From Gemmatimonadota bacterium (GTDB lineage: Bacteria; Gemmatimonadota; Gemmatimonadetes; Gemmatimonadales; Gemmatimonadaceae): a stretch of 5,878 nucleotides of DNA. The stretch lies in contig JAHFCS010000151.1 in the NCBI GenBank assembly GCA_023249395.1, positions 1 through 5,878 on the forward strand, written 5' to 3'. The notes under the pieces are model-generated. The model made no database searches and was not told the origin of the DNA. It worked only from the letters and a program-made list of their open reading frames with translations. Below, one piece after another: positions 1 to 5,842 of this stretch. A program made the translations under genes and the position numbers. Every line of letters begins with the position of its first letter. The first letter of the stretch is position 1.

Positions 1-363
1 GCAAAGGAGGACGCGAGCTTCCGTGGCGGCCGCGTAGAGCTCGGCGGTCGCTGCTGCGGTCGGAGCGAGCGGTTTCTCTACCAGGACGTGCCGCCCTGCC
101 TCGATCGCTGCGCGAACGACGCTGTCATGATCGCCTGGCGGGGTACAGACGTGGACGACATCCACGGCGTCGCGCGACAGCATTCCGCCAATTCTCGTTG
201 TCGATTGGGCTCCGACTTTTCGCGCCAGCGATGAAGCGCGCGACGAGTCCGCGTCGGCCACAATGGTCACTACTCCACCAGCACGACGGACTGCGTCGGC
301 GTGCCATCTTCCCATGAGCCCGGCTCCGACGATTGCGGCGCGCAACGGCCGGACTTCAGTCAT
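1..363 (-). CDS. Gfo/Idh/MocA-family NAD(P)-dependent oxidoreductase, N-terminal part (runs off left edge)
   Basis: The 121 codons from the ATG at 363-361 stay open to the window edge, so the C-terminal two thirds of the protein is missing. The visible part is a Rossmann nucleotide-binding domain. It opens with AAIVGAGLMGRWH (residues 9-21, the GxGxxG dinucleotide loop), has an acidic stretch (VADAD, 35-39) after beta-2, then VCTPPGDH (72-79) and the family hallmark EKP (96-98), whose Lys is the usual catalytic or cofactor-contacting residue. Family members oxidise or reduce sugar hydroxyls or ketones, often at C3 of nucleotide sugars. The substrate-binding domain lies outside the window, so the substrate cannot be judged. 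The start is set by a TGATG junction sharing one base with the stop of the preceding gene, implying translational coupling. It is a divergent paralogue of that neighbour, not a copy. Confidence 0.93.
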   Translation of the reverse strand, partial: MTEVRPLRAAIVGAGLMGRWHADAVRRAGGVVTIVADADSSRASSLARKVGAQSTTRIGGMLSRDAVDVVHVCTPPGDHDSVVRAAIEAGRHVLVEKPLAPTAAATAELYAAATEARVLLC

Positions 364-1478
364 CAACTGCTGGTTGAGCCGGAGCGAGAGAGTCCCGGCC
401 TCAGTGTGGAATCGCGCGCGACGAGTGTGCGCTGACCGGTGTCGGCAGCAGTGTAGCAGGCATTGATAACTTCGAGCGCATCTCGCCCGTCAGCGGCACT
501 CGACGGCAGTGCACCGCCGGTATCGAACGCATCGAGCGACTTTTCGAGAACGCGGCGTGTTGCGGCGACGCGAGGATCACCCGGGTTACGGGCGATGATC
601 GTTCGGTCGTTGCCGATCTCGCGCCACGCGAGGCCGGATGTGCCATACTCGATCCGGACACTAGGCTTCGTGCTTCGGTAGAGCCCGGTGATGATCCTGG
701 CGCGACCGCCGAACGAAGCGCGGTAGGAAGCCGTGCGGGTGTCGGCGCGAAGCTCGAGGTAGTGCGGCTCTCCCTTGCACAGCCGATTCTGAACGAGCTG
801 CGCGAGGCGCCCACCGGTGAATTCCAGTGAGACCACGGTAAGCGCGTCGCTTCCTCCTTCCATTGCTCCCCCGTTGGTCATCGATGCCCAGACAGCAACC
901 GGCTGTTCGCCGAAAAGGCCGAGGACGAGATCCACCAGGTGAACACCGGCCTCGTGGAGCGTGCGGCGCTGCATCTGCCCTCGCCAACCGCTCTCAACAC
1001 CTTGAGGGATGTCAGTGCTCTGCCACACCTGTGCAAAGAAAAGATCTTCTCCGCTCGCCGGGCCGGCGCCTTCAATGACGGACCGGAAGATCGGCATCTC
1101 GCGGAATTCGTGGTTGAGCGCAATGCGCCGCCCCGCTGCGCCGGCCGCGTCGATAACCGTGTCGGCCTCGTCGAGCGAAGAGACGAATGGCTTTTCGCAG
1201 ACGACATTGAACCCTTGCTCGATAGCCCGCAGACAGAGAGCTGCGTGAGTCTCAGGCGGCGTTGCGACGATCAGCACCTCTGGTCGAACGGCAGTGAGCA
1301 TCGAGTCGAGGTCGGCGAAAACCGGAACACCGAACTTCCCTGTGGCACGGGCACGACGCTGCTCGTCCACATCGCACGCTCCGACCACGGTCACGTTCTT
1401 CATTTGCGCGAGCGCCGGCAAATGCATCTCGTAGCCAGCCTCGCCGAGACCGATGATCGCTATCCGTCGTGATGCCAT
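363..1478 (-). CDS. Gfo/Idh/MocA-family NAD(P)-dependent sugar oxidoreductase
   Basis: A 371-residue cytosolic protein of normal family length. The N-terminal Rossmann domain has IAIIGLGEAGYEMHLPAL (6-23, GxGxxG), ACDVD (34-38), VATPPETH (71-78) and CEKPF (94-98, catalytic-type Lys96). It is followed by NHEFR (122-126) and the C-terminal alpha/beta domain with HEAGVHLVDLVLGLFG (175-190). In that motif the family usually has D-x-x-x-H; here it is E176-x-x-x-H180, a conservative change at the acid. The end region GRDALEVINACYTAADTGQR (331-350) is the typical last helix. Members interconvert hydroxyl and keto groups on sugars, inositols or nucleotide sugars. In this setting an NDP-sugar ketoreductase or dehydrogenase is likely, but the substrate is unknown. 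No clear Shine-Dalgarno precedes the ATG at 1478. The 60-base gap to the methyltransferase gene upstream suggests one operon. The C-terminus carries about 15 extra Ser/Arg-rich residues past the usual family end. Confidence 0.95.
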   Translation of the reverse strand: MASRRIAIIGLGEAGYEMHLPALAQMKNVTVVGACDVDEQRRARATGKFGVPVFADLDSMLTAVRPEVLIVATPPETHAALCLRAIEQGFNVVCEKPFVSSLDEADTVIDAAGAAGRRIALNHEFREMPIFRSVIEGAGPASGEDLFFAQVWQSTDIPQGVESGWRGQMQRRTLHEAGVHLVDLVLGLFGEQPVAVWASMTNGGAMEGGSDALTVVSLEFTGGRLAQLVQNRLCKGEPHYLELRADTRTASYRASFGGRARIITGLYRSTKPSVRIEYGTSGLAWREIGNDRTIIARNPGDPRVAATRRVLEKSLDAFDTGGALPSSAADGRDALEVINACYTAADTGQRTLVARDSTLRPGLSRSGSTSS

Positions 1479-1538
1479 TGAGCCGGTTCGATTGAGTTGT
1501 GCGGGCGCGGGCGCTGCGGCAGTGCGAGCGTGGAGACG

Positions 1539-2348
1539 TCAGTGCGCGCGACAGAGTGCAAAGATGGTTCTTCCGAATGGCAGTTGCCAACCCGCTGCAA
1601 GCGCGCGCCCCTCCAGCCGAAGCGTGCCAAGCTTGAGCGCGCGGAGCACGCTGTGTTCCCGCCGCGGCTGGGAGAGAATGCCACGGTACGCCGGCGAGTT
1701 GTCCCGTCTCGCGCGGAGCTCACGTGGAATTTCAGCCAGGCCGAGGAGAGCATTGACGCGTCCGAGAATCTGAACATCGAATCCCGCCGCGCGGAGCCGC
1801 TCGCGCAGGTCGGCCGACTCGTACCGCCGATACGAGAATTCGCGGTCATCGCTGATTCGAGGGAAGGATTGGGCATTCGTTCGGACGAGCAGTATCCCGC
1901 CAGGGCGCAGGACCCTGGCGAACTCATCGAGAGCTCGCGCATCGCCACCGTCGATCGGCAAATGCTGAAGGACGTCGAGCGTGATCACGAGATCGAACGA
2001 GTCGTCCGCGAAGGGAAGATCGAGCACGCTTCCCTGCTGGACGGACAATCCCGACGCTTCGGCGACGCCAAGTCCTTCCGAAGCGATGTCGATTCCCACC
2101 GCCCGCCATTGCGGGTGCGCTTTCAGAAACCACGACATCGTCTGCCCAGAGCCGCAACCTGCATCCAGCATTGTCCCTGTGTCGCCGAGTTGCGCACCGG
2201 CGAGCAGCATTGCCGCGGTCTCCCTCATTCCGGCATTCCACCACGCCGCATTCTCCAGGTCGCGCATCCGCGCGTAGTACTCGGGCGTGAAAATGCGCGG
2301 CGCTTCGCTCGTCGGAGTCACTCTTTGCCGGAGACTTGATGCATCCAT
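1539..2348 (-). CDS. Class I SAM-dependent methyltransferase (Methyltransf_11 type)
   Basis: A 269-residue cytosolic methyltransferase. An N-terminal helical lead-in (TPEYYARMRDLENAAWWNAG, 21-40) precedes the SAM fold. Motif I is MLDAGCGSGQT (60-70), the acidic ribose-binding end of beta-2 is VGIDIAS (84-90), motif II/III is GSVLDLPFADDSFDLV (106-121) followed by DVLQHLP (125-131), and LRPGGILLVRTNAQ (147-160) is the usual post-motif strand. The C-terminal third (YRRYESADLRERLRAAGF, 173-190, and the end LPFGRTIFALC, 256-266) resembles methyltransferases found in polysaccharide clusters. The acceptor cannot be read from sequence; O-methylation of a sugar or glycan is an inference from the neighbours. 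The ATG at 2348 is preceded on the minus strand by GGGAGAG and then AGCAGG about 5-10 bases upstream, a moderate ribosome site. It is the first gene of the leftward unit and its start lies close to that of the divergent DegT-like gene. Confidence 0.92.
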   Translation of the reverse strand: MDASSLRQRVTPTSEAPRIFTPEYYARMRDLENAAWWNAGMRETAAMLLAGAQLGDTGTMLDAGCGSGQTMSWFLKAHPQWRAVGIDIASEGLGVAEASGLSVQQGSVLDLPFADDSFDLVITLDVLQHLPIDGGDARALDEFARVLRPGGILLVRTNAQSFPRISDDREFSYRRYESADLRERLRAAGFDVQILGRVNALLGLAEIPRELRARRDNSPAYRGILSQPRREHSVLRALKLGTLRLEGRALAAGWQLPFGRTIFALCRAH

Positions 2349-2376
2349 GCGATTGCCTGCTCTCCCGTTCCGCCAG
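2349..2376. promoter_or_regulatory. Divergent intergenic control region
   Basis: Only 28 bases separate the leftward methyltransferase ATG (2348) from the chosen rightward ATG (2377). Both transcription units must start here or just inside the neighbouring reading frames. I see no convincing -35/-10 pair. A TTGACC at 2396-2401 (plus strand) and a TTGAGG on the minus strand near 2433-2438 are weak -35 candidates with poor -10 partners. If the rightward gene actually starts at the in-frame TTG at 2452, the gap becomes about 103 bases and easily holds two promoters. The placement rests on gene geometry alone. Confidence 0.4.
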
Positions 2377-3669
2377 ATGTCAGTCTGTTTCGTGGTTGAC
2401 CAGCCTGTGATTTTCGGCGACCTTTCCGCCCCTCAACCGAAGAAACATTCATTGACCGCCGCGATTCCCGCCAGCCCAGTCCGCCGCCAGATCGGAGTGG
2501 GAGGATTCCGGACCAGCGCCCGGGCAAAGGAACTGGTCAACCAGGTCCTCGACAGCAATCGTCTCACCGCGGGTCCGATGATGAGCCGCTTCGAGGCGGA
2601 GATCGCATCGTTGCACGGCTGTCGCTTCGGGCTGATGTGCAACAGCGGAACGAGCGCCCTTCAGATCGCTCTCGCTGCGCTCAAGGAATCGTGCGGTTGG
2701 AGTGACGGCGACGAGATTCTCGTCCCCGCCGTCACCTTCGTCGCCACGGCGAATGTCGTCGTATACAACGGTCTCAAGCCGGTCTTCGTTGACGTCGATC
2801 CGCTCTACTACACACTCGACCCGGCCCGGCTCGAAGAGCGAATAACGCCGCGAACCCGGGCGATCATGCCGGTGCACATCGGCTGTCTTCCCTGCGACAT
2901 GGATCCCATCCTCGACATCGCCCGCGCGCATCACCTGCGCGTCGTGGAGGACTCGGCGGAAGCGATGTTCGCGCGCTACAATGGCAGGACGGTCGGGTCG
3001 TTCGGCGACATCGCGTGCTTCTCGACCTACGCCGCTCACATGATCACCACCGGCGTCGGGGGACTGTGCACGACGAACGACGCCGACCTCCTCGTGCTGA
3101 TGAAGAGCCTGATGAATCACGGTCGCGATTCCATCTACATTCGGATGGACGACGACGAAGGGCGCAGCGGTGACGATCTCTTTCGAATCGTGGACGGTCG
3201 CTTCTCCTTCGTAAGAATGGGACACAGCTTCCGCTGCACGGAGCTGGAAGCGGCACTGGGTCTCGCCGAGCTTGACGACCGCCAGGCGCACTGGGATTGC
3301 CGGCAGCGAATAGCGAGTCGCCTGCTCGCCGGACTCGCTTCTCTCGAGGGGCGCCTGCAGCTTCCCAGGGCGAGGCCCGGGTCGGATCACGGCTACATGT
3401 TCTTTCCGCTCGTTCTGAGGCGCGATTCCGATCGCCGCGCCGACGTCATCAGATACCTCGAGGAACGTGGCGTCGAGACGCGCTATCTCCTTCCACTCAT
3501 AAACCAGCCGGCGTACCGTGAGATGTTCGGCAACATTGACGATCAGTATCCGGTCGCAGCGCGACTCAACGAATGCGCATTCTATGTCGGCTGTCATCCG
3601 GAGATGACCGACGCCGACGCAGACTACGTGATAAACTGTCTCCAGTCGTGCTTCGCGCCCACGAATTGA
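2377..3669 (+). CDS. DegT/DnrJ/EryC1-fold PLP enzyme with His in place of the PLP lysine; probable sugar 3-dehydratase-like enzyme
   Basis: A 430-residue aspartate-aminotransferase-fold protein (numbering from the ATG at 2377). The family N-terminal signature is GVGGFRTSARAKELVNQVL (40-58), then LTAGPMMSRFE (63-73), the PLP-phosphate loop CNSGTSAL (88-95), DEILVPAVTFVATAN (112-126), and VVEDSAEA (189-196) with Asp192 for the pyridine nitrogen. The segment FSTYAAHMITTGVGG (215-229) aligns with FSFHxxKNITxxEGG of aminotransferases and puts His221 where the Schiff-base Lys belongs. Known His enzymes of this fold (ColD, and E1/AscC/DdhC) remove the C3 hydroxyl from NDP-4-keto-6-deoxyhexoses. E1's [2Fe-2S] cysteine cluster after the GGxxxT strand is absent here, so a ColD-like route is more plausible, though the substrate is inferred. 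The start is uncertain: an upstream in-frame ATG at 2347 overlaps the divergent gene, no Shine-Dalgarno precedes 2377, and GTG 2392 and TTG 2452 are alternatives. It leads a unit with the C-methyltransferase 11 bases downstream. Confidence 0.9.
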   Translation: MSVCFVVDQPVIFGDLSAPQPKKHSLTAAIPASPVRRQIGVGGFRTSARAKELVNQVLDSNRLTAGPMMSRFEAEIASLHGCRFGLMCNSGTSALQIALAALKESCGWSDGDEILVPAVTFVATANVVVYNGLKPVFVDVDPLYYTLDPARLEERITPRTRAIMPVHIGCLPCDMDPILDIARAHHLRVVEDSAEAMFARYNGRTVGSFGDIACFSTYAAHMITTGVGGLCTTNDADLLVLMKSLMNHGRDSIYIRMDDDEGRSGDDLFRIVDGRFSFVRMGHSFRCTELEAALGLAELDDRQAHWDCRQRIASRLLAGLASLEGRLQLPRARPGSDHGYMFFPLVLRRDSDRRADVIRYLEERGVETRYLLPLINQPAYREMFGNIDDQYPVAARLNECAFYVGCHPEMTDADADYVINCLQSCFAPTN

Positions 3670-3680
3670 AACGAAGGCCG

Positions 3681-4940
3681 ATGCCATCGAAATCGAAGAA
3701 GCGCCCCCTTTCCGCTGCGCCGCGAAGCGATCGGGCGCGCGCCGTGCACTGCCAGATATGCGGCGCGCTCACGACGCCCGGTCTCGACGTCGGGCCACAG
3801 CACGTAGGTGACCGGGTACTCTCCACCTCACAACTCAACAAGCCGGAGACGTTCTATCCGATGCAGCTGCACCACTGCGATGAGTGTGGGCTGACGCAAC
3901 TCGGCTATACCGTTGATCCGAGAATCGTTTACAAGAACTTCCCGTTTGTCAGCGGCACCACGCGCACTGCGACCGAACATCTGCAAAGCCTGCCGCCCCA
4001 GCTGGTAAGAATGCTTGGGATGACGGCTGAATCCTTCGCCGTTGACATCGGATCGAACGACGGGACCCTTCTCAAGGCATATCGACCGCACGGCGTTCGA
4101 TTCCTTGGGGTAGATCCGGCCGGTGACCCGGTACGAATCGCCATCGAGGCGGGCATCCCGACGCTGCACGCGTTCTTCGACGAGGAGACGGCCGACCGCA
4201 TCGTCGCCCAACACGGCCAGGCGAATGCGATGACGGCCTGCGGCGTCTTCGGCCACGTCGCGGATCTCGGGGGATTGATGCGCGGTGTCAAGCGATTGCT
4301 GGCACCCGGAGGCATCTTTGCCACCGACTCACAGTACTGGCTCGATACGCTGGCTCGGCGGCATTACGACAACATGTTCCATCAGCACCTTCGTTACTAC
4401 TCGATGAAGCCGCTGATCTACCTCTTCGCTCAATACGGAATGGAACCGTTCGACGTCGAGCGGTCGGAAGTGTACGGGGGCTCCATAAGGGTCTTCGCGG
4501 GTCACGCCGGAGAGCATCGGGTGAACGCGCGCGTGAGAGATCTCGTCGCACTCGAGGAGAGCGAGCGGCTTTACGAACCGGCGACAGTCGAGCTTTTCGA
4601 AAGAGACGTCGCCGTCCGGCGCGCGCGGTTGTTCGATCAGGTTCACTCTCTGGTACGCAACGGAAAGCAAGTCATCGGCGTCGGCGCGCCCGCCAAGGCC
4701 TCGACCGTATGCAACTACTGCCGCCTCGGGCCCGAGATGATCGACTACATCACCGAGGTGAACCCTCTCCGCATCGGCAAGTTTCTGCCCGGTGTGCGTG
4801 TCCCGATCGTTGATGAGGAGCGCATGTTCAGTGATGCGCGAACACCTGACGCTGCGGTGTTGTTCGCGTGGAACTATCACGACGAGATCGTGCCACGCCT
4901 CCGTGACCGGGGATTCGCCGGCGAAATAATTCTGCCATGA
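3681..4940 (+). CDS. TylC3/TcaB9-type NDP-sugar C-methyltransferase (zinc-binding N-terminus)
   Basis: A 419-residue, three-part protein of normal family length. The N-terminal zinc-binding region has CQIC (24-27) and CDEC (66-69). The middle SAM domain has AVDIGSNDGTLLK (120-132), FLGVDPA (141-147) and GHVADL (191-196). The C-terminal sugar-binding domain has GVGAPAKASTVCNYC (333-347), GKFLPG (366-371) and FAWNYHDEI (395-403). TylC3, TcaB9, NovU and relatives use SAM to methylate a sugar ring carbon (C3 or C5) next to a 4-keto group. Aligned with TcaB9 from memory at a constant offset of 11, active-site His181 and His225 are kept as His192 and His236, but Tyr76, Tyr222 and Glu224 appear as Phe87, Phe233 and Gln235 (motif F-H-Q-H in place of Y-H-E-H). 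The ATG at 3681 is preferred because GAAGG (3673-3677) lies just upstream and it follows the previous stop by 11 bases. The longer in-frame start at 3573 would overlap the DegT-like gene and add an Arg-rich, non-family stretch. The stop overlaps the next start (ATGA). Confidence 0.95.
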   Translation: MPSKSKKRPLSAAPRSDRARAVHCQICGALTTPGLDVGPQHVGDRVLSTSQLNKPETFYPMQLHHCDECGLTQLGYTVDPRIVYKNFPFVSGTTRTATEHLQSLPPQLVRMLGMTAESFAVDIGSNDGTLLKAYRPHGVRFLGVDPAGDPVRIAIEAGIPTLHAFFDEETADRIVAQHGQANAMTACGVFGHVADLGGLMRGVKRLLAPGGIFATDSQYWLDTLARRHYDNMFHQHLRYYSMKPLIYLFAQYGMEPFDVERSEVYGGSIRVFAGHAGEHRVNARVRDLVALEESERLYEPATVELFERDVAVRRARLFDQVHSLVRNGKQVIGVGAPAKASTVCNYCRLGPEMIDYITEVNPLRIGKFLPGVRVPIVDEERMFSDARTPDAAVLFAWNYHDEIVPRLRDRGFAGEIILP

Positions 4941-5842
4941 CGAGCCCGTCGGATTCCCGCACCATCCTCTTCGGCGGAAGCGGGTTTCTGGGCTCTCATA
5001 TTCTCGAGACTCACCCGGAGATCATCTCCGTAGGGCGCACCGAGCCGGCGACGAAGAACCGCCATATCCAGGTCGAGAGCCTTGCCAACCTCGATGTGCT
5101 CCGCGACATCGAGTTCGGCAAGGTGATCTGCTGCATCGGTAACAGCGACAACTACAGCATGGACCGGGAGAGTCTGACGCCTGACGAGCCGAATGCCTTC
5201 GACTATCACCTCGCGCCCACAGTGCATGTGCTGGAACAGCTCAAGCGGTACCCGATAAAGAAGTTCATCCACTTCTCGAGTATCCTGCTGTATGATGCGG
5301 ACAGGATCGTGCTGCCGGTGGCGGAGACCGCTCCCATCAATCCGTATCGCACACGCCACGCCCTGAGCAAGTACCTGAGCGAGGAGGCGTGCAGGTTCTA
5401 TTCGGCATGGATTCCCATCATCAACGTGCGGCTGTCGAACATGTATGGCCCGACACCGTTGAGGCGCTTCGACCTGATCGACGTCCTGATCCGAAAGTTG
5501 ATCGAGACCGGCGCCGGTTCGGTGTGGAGCACAAAGCCTGAGCGCGACTTCATTCACGTTGACGACGTCGCGGAGGCCGTCGTAAAGCTGCTCGATTCCG
5601 AATACACCGGGACGATCAATCTTGGCACCGGAACGATGACTTCGGTGAAGACAGTAGTGGAACTCCTCGAGGAGTTGAGTGGCACCCGCATCGAGGATGA
5701 CGGTCGCGAGGTCATGGGACCGATGAGATTCCAGTGCTACATGACGACAGTCGATCGGATAATTGACTGGAAGCCGCGCTATTCAGCCGAAGAAGGCATC
5801 AGGCAGACCTGGTCGATGATGAAATCATGGGCAGTGAGCTGA
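4937..5842 (+). CDS. Extended-SDR NAD(P)-dependent sugar epimerase/dehydratase/reductase with atypical active site
   Basis: A 301-residue, single-domain extended short-chain dehydrogenase. The cofactor loop is TILFGGSGFLGSHIL (9-23, GxxGxxG). HFSSILLYD (112-120) carries the catalytic-type Ser114/115, RLSNMYGP (165-172) is the family substrate strand, RDFIHVDDVAEAVV (203-216) and NLGTGTMTSVKTVVELL (228-244) are typical of NDP-sugar epimerases, dehydratases and 4-ketoreductases, and the end is DWKPRYSAEEGI (277-288). The active-site YxxxK position reads H-A-L-S-K (141-145), so Lys145 is present but Tyr is replaced by His141; the only nearby Tyr (Y137) is four residues too early. Function is probably reduction or epimerisation of the keto-sugar made by the two upstream enzymes, but the Tyr loss makes the chemistry uncertain. 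It overlaps the C-methyltransferase stop by four bases (ATGA) with no Shine-Dalgarno of its own, so translation is probably coupled. Confidence 0.93.
   Translation: MTSPSDSRTILFGGSGFLGSHILETHPEIISVGRTEPATKNRHIQVESLANLDVLRDIEFGKVICCIGNSDNYSMDRESLTPDEPNAFDYHLAPTVHVLEQLKRYPIKKFIHFSSILLYDADRIVLPVAETAPINPYRTRHALSKYLSEEACRFYSAWIPIINVRLSNMYGPTPLRRFDLIDVLIRKLIETGAGSVWSTKPERDFIHVDDVAEAVVKLLDSEYTGTINLGTGTMTSVKTVVELLEELSGTRIEDDGREVMGPMRFQCYMTTVDRIIDWKPRYSAEEGIRQTWSMMKSWAVS

Noticed and set aside
939..1472. 177-codon plus-strand frame opposite the complete Gfo/Idh/MocA gene
   Set aside because: The opposite strand encodes a full-length family protein; this frame has no motif or ribosome site.
1898..1920. 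8-bp inverted repeat CGCCAGGG / CCCTGGCG with a 7-base loop
   Set aside because: It lies inside the methyltransferase gene over the conserved LRPGG codons, with no T-run; coding constraint and GC content explain it.
1497..2339. 280-codon plus-strand frame opposite the SAM methyltransferase gene
   Set aside because: The minus-strand product has complete SAM motifs; the plus-strand product is Arg-rich with no motif, so it is a shadow frame.
3573..3680. Upstream extension of the C-methyltransferase (start at 3573)
   Set aside because: It would overlap the DegT-like gene by nearly 100 bases and add an Arg-rich stretch not typical of the family; the ATG at 3681 has a nearby GAAGG and fits family length.
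2449..3687. 412-codon open frame on the minus strand across the whole DegT-like gene
   Set aside because: It is antisense to a gene with clear family motifs, its product shows no recognisable domain, and long antisense frames are common in GC-rich coding DNA.
4877..5557. 226-codon minus-strand frame opposite the SDR gene
   Set aside because: It is antisense to a well-supported SDR and has no recognisable fold; the low-complexity His/Arg/Val composition is typical of a shadow.
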